Source of the DNA: QWPN01 sp044360305
Lineage (GTDB): Bacteria > Planctomycetota > Planctomycetia > Pirellulales > UBA1268
Direction of reading: 5' to 3'
DNA length: 28,366 bases
Assembly (NCBI GenBank): GCA_044360305.1
Contig: JBIKKQ010000023.1
Location: 1 to 28,366 of the forward strand
The position numbers and the translations under genes were made by a program. Of this stretch, positions 7,790 to 15,716 are shown piece after piece. The notes under the pieces are model-generated. The model was not told where the DNA came from, did no database searches, and saw only the letters and a program-made list of their open reading frames with translations. Within the stretch, counting starts at the first letter, position 1. Every line of letters starts with the position of its first letter.

Positions 7790-8224
7790 ATGAAGACCTT
7801 CATGGCCAAGCCGGGCGAAGTAGAACAGCGCTGGTGGGTCGTTGACGCCAGCGACCGGATCGTCGGCCGGCTGGCCAGCGACGTGGCCATGGTGCTCATG
7901 GGCAAGCACCGGCCGACGTACACCCCGCACGTCGATACCGGCGACTACGTCGTGGTGATCAACGCCGACAAGGTGCAGTTCACCGGCAAGAAGTGGCAGC
8001 AGAAGACGTATCGTTGGTACACCGGCTACCAGGGGCTGCGGTCGGAGACGGCCGAGCACCGCCGGGACCGTCGCCCGGAGTTGATCGTCGAGGAGGCGGT
8101 GCGGCGGATGCTGCCGAAGACGCGGCTCGGCCGCCGGATGCTGGACAAACTCAAGGTCTACGCCGGTGCCGAGCATCCGCATCAGGCCCAGCAACCCGAG
8201 CCGCTCGTGGCCGGCGTGAAGTGA
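7790..8224 (+). CDS. rplM: 50S ribosomal protein L13
   Basis: 144 residues, a normal length for uL13. Family signatures: WWVVDASDRIVGRLAS near the N-terminus, KHRPTYTPHVDTGDYVVVIN, then FTGKKWQQKTYRWYTGY and the C-terminal RMLPKTRLGRRMLDKLKVYAG. ATG 7790 is chosen because conserved sequence begins directly after it (MKTFMAKPGEVEQRWW); the longer open frame upstream is not conserved-looking. It forms the usual L13-S9 operon with rpsI, 74 nt downstream. Confidence 0.97.
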   Translation: MKTFMAKPGEVEQRWWVVDASDRIVGRLASDVAMVLMGKHRPTYTPHVDTGDYVVVINADKVQFTGKKWQQKTYRWYTGYQGLRSETAEHRRDRRPELIVEEAVRRMLPKTRLGRRMLDKLKVYAGAEHPHQAQQPEPLVAGVK

Positions 8225-8298
8225 GATTTCGAGGCGCGGACTGATTGGTCGGGATGGCGATTCGGTTCGCCGGAAGACAGGGACATACGAGGATCAAC

Positions 8299-8724
8299 AT
8301 GATGGCGGTCGAGCAGGGCGTCAGGTCGGCACGGACGGGTGATCACATCACGGCCACGGGGCGGCGCAAGACGGCCGTGGCCCGGGTTCGGCTCCGTCCG
8401 GGATCGGGCGCGATCACGGTCAACGGCCGCGAACTCGACGCCTACTTCCCCGCCATCAAGGACCGCGTGCTCGTCGCCGGCGTGCTCGAGCAGGTCGGCA
8501 AGCAGGGTGCGGTGAACGTTGACATCACGGTGGACGGCGGCGGACCGACCGGCCAGGCGGGTGCCTGCCGGCTGGGAATCGCTCGGGCCCTCAAGGCGAT
8601 GGAGGCCGAACTGGCCGAACCGCTCCGCCAGGGCGGCCTGCTCACCCGCGACGGCCGGATGAAGGAACGGAAGAAGTACGGCCTGCGGGGTGCCCGCCGC
8701 GGCACGCAGTTCAGCAAGCGGTAG
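8299..8724 (+). CDS. rpsI: 30S ribosomal protein S9
   Basis: 141 residues from ATG 8299 (or 140 from the adjacent ATG 8302; AGGA at 8290-8293 gives 5 or 8 nt spacing). uS9 signatures: ATGRRKTAVARVRL, GSGAITVNGRELDAYF, GQAGACRLGIARAL, TRDGRMKERKKYGLRGARR and the extreme C-terminus QFSKR, which reaches the decoding centre. An in-frame ATG at 8255 or GTG further upstream would add residues that do not look like S9. It is the second gene of the L13-S9 operon. Confidence 0.96.
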   Translation: MMAVEQGVRSARTGDHITATGRRKTAVARVRLRPGSGAITVNGRELDAYFPAIKDRVLVAGVLEQVGKQGAVNVDITVDGGGPTGQAGACRLGIARALKAMEAELAEPLRQGGLLTRDGRMKERKKYGLRGARRGTQFSKR

Positions 8725-8744
8725 TCGCAGGCGGCCCCAGGATG

Positions 8745-8759
8745 GCCCGTTTTTCGGGC
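8745..8759 (+). terminator. Hairpin after rpsI
   Basis: GCCCG, a TTTTT loop and CGGGC, starting 21 bases after the rpsI stop and followed by the AT-rich AATTCTT. It is a short candidate terminator for the L13-S9 operon. Confidence 0.5.
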
Positions 8760-8968
8760 AATTCTTCGGGGCGACGCATGCGACGGCAGCCAACGGCCGA
8801 GTGGCTCCCGAGGTGCCAGCCGGGCGCTGGACTCCCCGCCTGACCGTTACGACCGGTGCAGGCGGCGTTTTGCCCCCACCCGTCCTTCGTATCCCGGCTT
8901 GCGGACGATGCTATTCTTGGACGCGCGGACCGATTCCGGTGCCCGCATCCCTCCTGGAGACGCCTGCC

Positions 8969-10030
8969 ATGTCGCGGCCTGCCCTCGTCTGGGTCCTTTC
9001 AACGCTGTTCGTGGCCCACGTGGCATCGGCTGCCGCGCCGACGAAGGCCGGGCGGCAGGTCGCGCCGCCGGAGGTCAAGGAGATCAAGGAGCTGCTCGCA
9101 GCGGAGGCCGACAAGCTCGTCGAGGTGAAGCTCGTCCAAAACGATTCACGGTCGGCGCAGATCGTCGTCACCAACAAGGCCGATCGGCCGCTGACATTGA
9201 AGATGCCGGCGACGTTCGCCGGGGTGCCGGTGCTGGCGCAGGTGGGCATGGGAAACCAGGGAGGCATCGGGGCCAACGGCAACATGGCCGGCTTCGGCCA
9301 AGCAGGGTCGCCCCAGGTGACCGGCGGCGGCGTGAACCAGGCGGGCATGGGGATCGGTGGCGCCCCCGGCAACGGCGCCATGTTCTGCTGGGTCGCCCGT
9401 GAAGTGTACGGCGCGCACGATCCGCGCTGGGTGCGGTTTCGCGGCTGGATGCGCTTCCAGGCCCCGGCGTGGCTCCTCGACGCGTACGTCGCCCACGGCG
9501 CGGACGCGGCCGCCTGGCTCCATGACAAGCCCGTGGCGAAGTGGTCGCTGCGGCAGGTGATGGACCTCGCCATCGCCGACTTCGATGCCGGGGATCAAGA
9601 GGCGGGTGGTCAACTGCGGCTGGCTGACGTCGCCGCCGGCCTGACCGTGATGCCGGGCAAGATGCGGACCATCCGCGTGCCCACGGTCTGCCTGCAGCAC
9701 GGCAGGCCCGAGCCCTCGCCCCGGGTTGCCTATCGGCTCGTGGCCCTCGAATCGCAGTCCAAGGATCCGAAACTGGCAGTGGTGCTCGAGGCCCTGGGTC
9801 GGGGCGAGATCCCGCAGAAGGTTGCCCAGGCCGCGGCCTGGCACCTTGCCAACGGCCTGACCTGGGAGCGGCTCGCGGCGGAGAAGATCGACCATGCCGG
9901 CGGCGATCCGGACGAACCGGTTTTTGCCGCGTGGGAACTGCAGGCCGCATTTCGCGTCGTCGAAGTGGCGACGCAGCAGGCCGCGGCCAAGGGTCAGGCG
10001 ACCAGCGCCAGCACCCAGGCCGGCCGCTGA
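8969..10030 (+). CDS. Secreted Gly/Asn-rich protein with WVAREVYG domain, function unknown
   Basis: 353 residues. GGAG nine bases before ATG 8969 fixes the start. Residues 1-20 form a signal peptide (WVLSTLFVAHVASA, then AAP), so the product should be exported. Residues 25-80 look like a small beta-rich domain (VEVKLVQNDSRSAQIVVTN). A Gly/Asn/Met-rich linker at about 91-130 contains GNQGG, GANGN and GGGVNQ. It is followed by FCWVAREVYG, DPRWVRFRGWM, APAWLLDAYVAHG and a Trp-rich segment. That W-VYG-W-FR-AP-Y pattern faintly recalls the CFI-box domain (CFIATAAYG...FRD), but this is an impression. The C-terminal third includes a helical segment with AAWHLANGLTWERLA. GCTATTCTT at 8910-8918 may be part of its promoter. 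No enzyme motif was seen. Confidence 0.82.
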   Translation: MSRPALVWVLSTLFVAHVASAAAPTKAGRQVAPPEVKEIKELLAAEADKLVEVKLVQNDSRSAQIVVTNKADRPLTLKMPATFAGVPVLAQVGMGNQGGIGANGNMAGFGQAGSPQVTGGGVNQAGMGIGGAPGNGAMFCWVAREVYGAHDPRWVRFRGWMRFQAPAWLLDAYVAHGADAAAWLHDKPVAKWSLRQVMDLAIADFDAGDQEAGGQLRLADVAAGLTVMPGKMRTIRVPTVCLQHGRPEPSPRVAYRLVALESQSKDPKLAVVLEALGRGEIPQKVAQAAAWHLANGLTWERLAAEKIDHAGGDPDEPVFAAWELQAAFRVVEVATQQAAAKGQATSASTQAGR

Positions 10031-10057
10031 TCGGGCTTCGGCGTCCGCCGGCTGGGA

Positions 10058-11146
10058 TCAGAAGTCGGCGGGCACGTCGCCGCTGTTTCGCGTGCCCAAG
10101 GCCTGCCACGTCGGGGCGTCGACGTCGGACCGCAGGAACCGGACGCTGCCGTCCATGAAGCACACGCTCACGCCGCCGGCATGATGGCTGCGGGACGTGA
10201 CCACGGACCGGGTGGCGTCGGGCTGCATGTTCGACGCCTTCGTGGGGGAGGTCTCGCGGGGCGATGTCAGGTCGATGTCGTAGTCCTTGCCGTCAGAGTG
10301 CCGGTACAACACCCGCGTGTTCGGCGGGAGCGCGGTCGTGAACCCGATGTGCACCGTCCGGCCGCAGACCCATTCGGTGTGGCCGGCATCGACGGAGAAA
10401 CTGCCGCCGGTCGCCAGCGCGGCGGCGGCCGTCGCATCGGCCGGGGCGGTCGGCGGCATCGAGGTCACGTCCTGCCAGCGCGGCGTGAAGGCCTTGACCT
10501 CGGCCAGCCCCAGCGTGTTGCTCAGGCCATCGCCGAATTGGGCCGGACGCAGCGGCTTAAACGGTGCGAACGCCCCGCCGCCGTCGGCGCCGGTCTGCGG
10601 ATCGTGGACCAGGTACAGCCCGGTGTTGAGGCCGTAGTTGAGGGGGTAATGCTTGGCCACGCCGGCGGTGTCGAGCACCGCCTGCGCCCGGATCTCGCTT
10701 GGGCAGACCAGCACATCCACCCGCGTCGCGGCGACGCCATTGGGGGGAAACAGGTCCTTGTTCACGGAGTTACCGTAGGGCTTGGTGAAATCGATCCGCC
10801 GGAAGATGACGTCCCCTTCCAGGAAGGGCAGCAGCTGGGCCTGGCCCGACCACGGGGCCTCGGTCCCGCTGGTAACGGGCAACGCCGAGGCCGGGTAGCA
10901 GCGCTTGGAGTTCTCGTAGTTCGCCACGGACTGAGCGAGCTGGCGGAGCTTGTTTTGGCAGGCCGTGCGCCGGGCCGACTCGCGGACCGCCTGGGCCGCG
11001 GGAATCACCAGGCCCATGAGAACGGCGATGATCGCGATCACCACGAGGAGTTCGACGAGGCTGAACGCCCGGCGGCGGGAACGCCCCGGCACCAGCGTCT
11101 TGCTGGCAGTCGGGCCAGCCGTCGGTTCAGAGACGGGAAAAACCAT
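10058..11146 (-). CDS. DUF1559 pseudopilin-like protein with prepilin N-terminus
   Basis: About 362 residues. Near residue 30 is a type IV pilin / type II secretion N-methylation motif: RRR then AFSLVELLVVIAIIAVLMG, with Glu at position +5 of the mature form and a 20-residue hydrophobic helix. The residue before the Phe is Ala where Gly is usual. The C-terminal HHAGGVSVCFMDGSVRFL is the hallmark H-x-G-G-x-N/S-x-x-F-x-D-G-S-V-R of DUF1559 proteins, which are greatly expanded in planctomycetes. It probably sits in the inner membrane or as a pseudopilin filament subunit; the role of the family is unknown. AAGGA lies 8 nt before ATG 11146, which I prefer to the ATG at 11155. Convergent with the secreted Gly-rich gene (27 bp apart). 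Confidence 0.88.
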   Translation of the reverse strand: MVFPVSEPTAGPTASKTLVPGRSRRRAFSLVELLVVIAIIAVLMGLVIPAAQAVRESARRTACQNKLRQLAQSVANYENSKRCYPASALPVTSGTEAPWSGQAQLLPFLEGDVIFRRIDFTKPYGNSVNKDLFPPNGVAATRVDVLVCPSEIRAQAVLDTAGVAKHYPLNYGLNTGLYLVHDPQTGADGGGAFAPFKPLRPAQFGDGLSNTLGLAEVKAFTPRWQDVTSMPPTAPADATAAAALATGGSFSVDAGHTEWVCGRTVHIGFTTALPPNTRVLYRHSDGKDYDIDLTSPRETSPTKASNMQPDATRSVVTSRSHHAGGVSVCFMDGSVRFLRSDVDAPTWQALGTRNSGDVPADF

Positions 11147-11181
11147 TTTTTTCATCCTTGGGCTTGAAAAAGAAATGGCGA

Positions 11182-11200
11182 AATCGAGAATCAGTCTCAA
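11182..11200 (-). promoter_or_regulatory. Fur-box-like inverted repeat in the DUF1559 leader
   Basis: Minus strand TTGAGACTGATTCTCGATT, an imperfect inverted repeat (TTGAGA against TCTCGA) that resembles Fur-family operators of the TGAGAAT-n-ATTCTCA type. It lies just downstream of the -10 element, where a bound repressor would block transcription. It is a single site judged by eye. Confidence 0.35.
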
Positions 11201-11207
11201 CAGCGAG

Positions 11208-11236
11208 AGTGTAGGCGACTGCCGGCAGGCTGTCAA
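11208..11236 (-). promoter_or_regulatory. Consensus sigma-70 type promoter of the DUF1559 gene
   Basis: On the minus strand, TTGACA (11236-11231), a 17-bp spacer and TACACT (11213-11208). This is the closest match to a consensus promoter in the window, and lies 62 bases upstream of the chosen start. Confidence 0.7.
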
Positions 11237-11359
11237 CAAGCCGACGTGCGGTTTCCTGCCTCGGTCATCGCACGCCGCACCGCGATCGCGGCTCGATGAG
11301 GTACAAACGAGGATGGACGTCTGCAGGCGGGCGTCCGCAGCGCGAGGGAGTCGAGGCCG

Positions 11360-12319
11360 ATGAGTCAATCCGGGCAGGATCGGGCCGCGGGGTCGAGGAA
11401 CGGACCGGCGGCCGCGGACGATGTGGTCGTCGAGACGCGGAACCTCTCCAAGACCTACAGGGATTTCTGGGGCCGCAGCAAGAAGGTGGCCCTCAAGCCT
11501 CTCGACCTCACCATCCGGCGCGGGGAGATCTTCGGCCTCCTCGGCCCGAACGGGTCGGGCAAGACGACGACGATCAAACTCATCCTCGGGCTCCTGTTTC
11601 CCACCTCGGGGGCGGCGTTCGTGTTCGGTCGCGACGCCGGCGACGTCGGCAAGAACGAACGGATCGGATACCTGCCGGAGGAGTCGTATCTCTACAAGTT
11701 TCTCGACGCCGAGGAGACGCTCGACTTCTACGGGCGGCTGTTCGACATGCCGCCGGCGGAGCGGAAGCGACGCACCGACATGCTCATCGGGCTCGTCGGG
11801 CTGGGGCGGGACAAGAACCGGCAACTGAAGGAGTATTCCAAGGGCATGACCCGCCGGATCGGCGTCGCCCAGGCCCTGATCAACGATCCCGAGCTGGTCG
11901 TCCTCGACGAGCCGACCAGCGGCCTCGACCCGATCGGCACCCGGGAGATGAAGGACCTGATCCTCGACCTGAAGCGGCGCGGCAAGACGGTGATCATGTC
12001 GTCGCACCTGCTCGCCGACGTCGAGGACGTCTGCGACCGGATCGCCGTGCTCCACCAGGGGGAGCTCAAGGAGCTGGGCCGGGTCGAGGACCTGCTCCGC
12101 GTCACCGACGTCACGCAGATCCGTGCCCGCGACCTGTCGCCGGCCGCGGCGGCGGAGGTCCGGGCGGTGCTTGAGCGGCATGGCGCCTCCGGCATCGAGA
12201 TCGGCAACCCGACGACGACGCTGGAGGACCTGTTCCTCGAGGTGGTCCGCGACACGGAGGCCCGCCCCGGCCGCCGCGCCCGCCGCGATGGCGGCGTCGC
12301 TCCCGACGGGCAACGGTAG
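11360..12319 (+). CDS. ABC transporter ATP-binding protein
   Basis: 319 residues. It is the cytoplasmic ATPase of an ABC-2 type system: Walker A GPNGSGKT at 62-69, the signature region EYSKGMTRRIGVAQAL around 157-172, Walker B with LVVLDEPTSGLDP around 179-191, and the H-loop in VIMSSHLLADVEDVCDRIAVL. The signature is YSKGMTRR where LSGGQ is canonical, a form common in ABC-2 exporters. The C-terminal 100 residues (LRVTDVTQIRARDL onwards) form the usual extension of drug/exopolysaccharide-type exporters, ending TLEDLFLEVV. It starts 8 nt before the permease gene, so the two genes plus the next one form an operon. The substrate is unknown. Confidence 0.93.
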   Translation: MSQSGQDRAAGSRNGPAAADDVVVETRNLSKTYRDFWGRSKKVALKPLDLTIRRGEIFGLLGPNGSGKTTTIKLILGLLFPTSGAAFVFGRDAGDVGKNERIGYLPEESYLYKFLDAEETLDFYGRLFDMPPAERKRRTDMLIGLVGLGRDKNRQLKEYSKGMTRRIGVAQALINDPELVVLDEPTSGLDPIGTREMKDLILDLKRRGKTVIMSSHLLADVEDVCDRIAVLHQGELKELGRVEDLLRVTDVTQIRARDLSPAAAAEVRAVLERHGASGIEIGNPTTTLEDLFLEVVRDTEARPGRRARRDGGVAPDGQR

Positions 12320-12327
12320 GTGTCCGC

Positions 12328-14148
12328 ATGGTCCTCGAAGAGGAAATCCCACCGTTCCTGACCTGGCTCACCCCCGCCCTCGGCGGCTACATGGTGACCA
12401 TCGCCCTGCTCGGTGTCGTGGTGGCGGCGGCCTGCTGGGTGGTGCTGACGCTCGTCGTCGGACCGCAGACCGCCGGTGACCGGGTATACCGGGCAATCGT
12501 CGGTGTCGGCCGCGATCTGGCCGCGACCTCGTGGCGCCGGACGTGGGCCCTGGCCCGGCTGGCGGTCAAGGAATCGCTGCGTCGGCATGTGCTCGTGGTG
12601 CTCGGCCTGTTCGCCCTGATCATGGTGTTTGCCGGCTGGTTCCTCGACCCGGCGAGCGTCAACCCGGGCCGGCTGCGGATCGAGTTCATCCTCGCCGCCA
12701 CCAACTTCCTCGTCTGCGCCGTGACGCTGCTGCTGGCCGTGTTCAGCCTGCCGGCCGACTTCAAGGCCAAGGCGATCCAGACCGTCACCACCAAGCCGGC
12801 GCGCAGCGGCGAGATCGTGCTCGGCCGGATCCTCGGATTCGCGCTGGTGGGGACCGGCCTGCTGACGTCGATGGGGATCGCCGGCTGGATCTTCGTGGCC
12901 CGGGGCGTGGCCCACTCCCACGCCGTCGCCGCCGGCAGCCTGGTCGAGGTCCGCGACGCCGAAGGCGGCCTGATCGGCTTCGAGGGATCGACGAGCCTCG
13001 ACCATGGCCATCGGCACCGGGTGCGGCTCGACGCCGACGGCAACGGCGTGGCGGAGACCGCGCAGGGGCATTCGCACCCGATCCGGCAGACGGGGCCCGG
13101 CCGCCACGCGGTGGACGGCCCCGAGGGGATCCTCGAGGCGCGGCGGCCGCTGCGCGGCCGGCTCTCCTTCCTCGGCCGCAGCGGCGAGCCGAAGGACCGG
13201 GGCATCAGCGTGGGGGACGAATGGGCCTATCGGTCCTACATCGAGGGGGGGACGCTGGCCGCGGCGATCTGGACGTTCGCCGGCGTGACCGAACGCGAGT
13301 TTCCCGCCGGTCTGCCGCTGGAGATCGAGGTCCACGTGTTCCGCACCCACAAGGGGCAGATCGACAAGGGGATCAGCGGCAGCCTGCGGGTCCGCAATCC
13401 CGTGACCCGCCTGCAGAGCGACCCGGTGGTGTTCACGGCCCGGGAGGCGACGCTCGACCGGCACGTCATCCCCCGCCGGCTGACGGTGGCGGCCGCCGAC
13501 GGTGTCCGACGCGAGGTCGATCTGTTCGAGGATCTCGTCGCCGACGGCCGCGTGGAGGTGATTCTCCAGTGCCTGGAGCCGGGGCAGTATTACGGCGTCG
13601 CCCAGGCGGACTGCTACCTGCGGTCCGGCAACGGGTCGTTCGCCCTCAACTACGCCAAGAGCTGCCTCGGCATCTGGTTCCAGATGCTCCTCGTGACGGC
13701 GTTCGGGGTCGTGCTGAGCACCTGCGTCGCCGGGCCGGTCGCCCTGTTCGGCACGCTGGCGGTCCTGCTCGTCGGCCAGTTCCGCGAGTTCATCGTCAAG
13801 CTGTTCGCCAGCCAGGTCACGGGAAACACCACGGAGGCGCCCGGCGGCGGGCCGATCGAATCGTTCTATCGGATCGTGACCCAGGCGAGCATCACCGCCG
13901 AACTGGCCGACACGGCGGCCGTGCGCTGGATGAAGGGGATCGACACGCTGCTGCTGTCGCCCCTCCGGCTGGCCGCCGGGATGGTCCCGTCGCTGGCGGC
14001 GTTGGGGACGTCCGACTTCGTGTCTGGTGGCTTCGACATCCCCGCGACGCTGGTCGCCATGGACGCCCTCCGGACCCTCGGCTACCTGATCGTGCTCGTC
14101 GTCGCGGGGGCATTTTTTCTCCACGGCCGGGAGGTGGGATCGACATGA
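12328..14148 (+). CDS. ABC transporter permease with His-rich loop
   Basis: 606 residues. Membrane segments are seen at about 20-45, 87-105, 116-136 and 166-190, then a long soluble region (about 191-435), then hydrophobic helices around 447-485 and a last one near 580-600. The soluble region carries clustered histidines: HSH near 195, DHGHRHR near 225-231, GHSHP near 247-250 and GRH near 259, interleaved with a DADGNG segment. After these a beta-rich domain follows, with EREFPAGLPLEIEVHVFRTHKG. It belongs with ABC-2 type permeases by position and architecture, but the large loop is unusual. It is 8 nt after the ATPase gene and overlaps the next gene by 4 nt (ATGA). Confidence 0.85.
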   Translation: MVLEEEIPPFLTWLTPALGGYMVTIALLGVVVAAACWVVLTLVVGPQTAGDRVYRAIVGVGRDLAATSWRRTWALARLAVKESLRRHVLVVLGLFALIMVFAGWFLDPASVNPGRLRIEFILAATNFLVCAVTLLLAVFSLPADFKAKAIQTVTTKPARSGEIVLGRILGFALVGTGLLTSMGIAGWIFVARGVAHSHAVAAGSLVEVRDAEGGLIGFEGSTSLDHGHRHRVRLDADGNGVAETAQGHSHPIRQTGPGRHAVDGPEGILEARRPLRGRLSFLGRSGEPKDRGISVGDEWAYRSYIEGGTLAAAIWTFAGVTEREFPAGLPLEIEVHVFRTHKGQIDKGISGSLRVRNPVTRLQSDPVVFTAREATLDRHVIPRRLTVAAADGVRREVDLFEDLVADGRVEVILQCLEPGQYYGVAQADCYLRSGNGSFALNYAKSCLGIWFQMLLVTAFGVVLSTCVAGPVALFGTLAVLLVGQFREFIVKLFASQVTGNTTEAPGGGPIESFYRIVTQASITAELADTAAVRWMKGIDTLLLSPLRLAAGMVPSLAALGTSDFVSGGFDIPATLVAMDALRTLGYLIVLVVAGAFFLHGREVGST

Positions 14149-15695
14149 ACGGCAGCAACGCTGGTGCGGAGCGGGGGCGGCCCGCCGGCCGGGGGGCGGT
14201 CCTCGGCATGCGGACGGAGACGGTGGTGGCGCTGGTCGCGATCGCGGGCCTGCTCGTGCCGCTGTCGGCGCTCAGCCAGCCGGCCGACGCCCGCTCCGCC
14301 GGCGGCAGGCTGGCGCAAATGCGGGCCCAGAGCGGTCTCGCCCAGGCGGGGCTGGGGGATGTCGATGCCAGCGGCGAGACGCTGCGGCTGGCCACGCTGG
14401 GCCTGAAGAACGTCGCCGTCGTCCTGCTCTGGGATCGAATCAACCACTACAAGATGGTCAAGGACTGGACGAGCCTGTCCGCGGCCCTCGAACAGATGAC
14501 CAAGCTGCAGCCGCACTTCGTGTCGGTGTGGAAGCATCAGGCCCACAACCTGTCCTACAACATCTCGGTCGAGTTCGACGACTACCGCGATCGCTATGCC
14601 TGGGTCATCAAGGGGATCGAGTTTTTGCGCAAGGGGACGACCCTGAACCGGACGGAGCCGCAACTGCTCGGGGAGATGGGCTGGTTCATCGGCCACAAGA
14701 TCGGCACGGCGGACGAGAAGCGGCAGTTTCGCCGGCTGTTCAAGGAGGACGAGGAGTTTCACCTGCGCGACGATCCGGCGCGGACGCTGCCCGAACGCGA
14801 CAACTGGCTGGTGGGCCGGGAGAAATACCGGGCCGCCGACGCGCTCGTCGATGCCGGGCACCCGGTCCCCAATCCGCTCGTGTTCCACAACCACGTGATG
14901 AAGTGGTCGATCAACCATGCCCGTGCCCTGGAGGCGGAGGGGACGTTCGGCAGCGCGGCCGGCGAGGCCTGGATTCGGGCGCAGCAGGATCTGGCCGCCT
15001 ATGCCAGCCGGGAGATTCCGACGAGCTGGCACGTGCCGATCCGGCTGGCGCTCCAGGAGGAGCAGGAGGCCAAGGCCCGGCGTCTGGAGCAGGATCTCGA
15101 GGCCCTGCTTCCCGGCCAGTTCGCCGCCCTCGGGCGGCGGCTGCAGGCGGCGATCCCCCCCGCGGCGCGGGAGGCCGTCGAGACGCCTGCGCCGCAGCGG
15201 ACCGCGGAGCAGCAGCGGCTGGCGGAGGAGGCCCTCGCCGCCGCGACCCCGACCTGGCAGCAGGTCGCCCGCGAGGCGCCGGCCGCGGTCCGCGACCGGG
15301 CCGGTGAACTGGTCCGGCTGCACGACGAGGCGCGACGGACGGCGGAGATCATCGATCGGTATCGCGACATCGTGAACTTCAATTTCTGGCGGGCCTGCTG
15401 CGAGGCCGAGGCGACGGCGCCGGCGCTGTTGGCCCGGGAACGGCTCTGGCAGGCCCGCGAGGCGGAGAAGAAGGCCGACCTGCAGGCGGCCCGCACCGCC
15501 TACGCGGAGGCGTTCGCCGCCTGGCGCACGGTGCTCGACGCCTCTCCGGTGATCCGGGCCGATGCCCTCAGCGCCCGGGAGATGGCCGAGGAGGTGGACC
15601 GCTACCGGCGGCTACTCGACAAGGGCTTCGGCGAGCAGCTACCGCAGCCCTTCGTGCTTCAGGACATGCTCGACCTCGCCGGCAGCGAGCGTTGA
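14145..15695 (+). CDS. Membrane-anchored helical protein of the ABC operon, function unknown
   Basis: 516 residues, beginning at the ATGA overlap with the permease stop, so probably translationally coupled. Residues 24-45 form one membrane helix (VVALVAIAGLLVPLSAL), so the bulk should face the outside of the inner membrane. Residues 85-190 look like helical hairpins resembling TPR repeats (WTSLSAALEQMTKLQPHF, then KHQAHNLSYN and KGIEFLRKG). The segment from about 290 to 400 is rich in Glu, Gln, Arg and Ala and is probably coiled coil (QEEQEAKARRLEQDLEALL). It ends with another TPR-like stretch (AAFAAWRTVLD). I do not recognise a family; in context it is likely a periplasmic partner of the ABC transporter. 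Confidence 0.8.
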   Translation: MNGSNAGAERGRPAGRGAVLGMRTETVVALVAIAGLLVPLSALSQPADARSAGGRLAQMRAQSGLAQAGLGDVDASGETLRLATLGLKNVAVVLLWDRINHYKMVKDWTSLSAALEQMTKLQPHFVSVWKHQAHNLSYNISVEFDDYRDRYAWVIKGIEFLRKGTTLNRTEPQLLGEMGWFIGHKIGTADEKRQFRRLFKEDEEFHLRDDPARTLPERDNWLVGREKYRAADALVDAGHPVPNPLVFHNHVMKWSINHARALEAEGTFGSAAGEAWIRAQQDLAAYASREIPTSWHVPIRLALQEEQEAKARRLEQDLEALLPGQFAALGRRLQAAIPPAAREAVETPAPQRTAEQQRLAEEALAAATPTWQQVAREAPAAVRDRAGELVRLHDEARRTAEIIDRYRDIVNFNFWRACCEAEATAPALLARERLWQAREAEKKADLQAARTAYAEAFAAWRTVLDASPVIRADALSAREMAEEVDRYRRLLDKGFGEQLPQPFVLQDMLDLAGSER

Positions 15696-15716
15696 GCGGC
15701 GTGGCCGGCGTCAGCC

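Noticed and set aside
12531..14144. The long plus-strand frame ahead of the 516-residue gene
   Set aside because: It is an Arg/Pro/Gly-rich out-of-frame reading of the permease, typical of high-GC DNA. The real start is the ATGA overlap at 14145.
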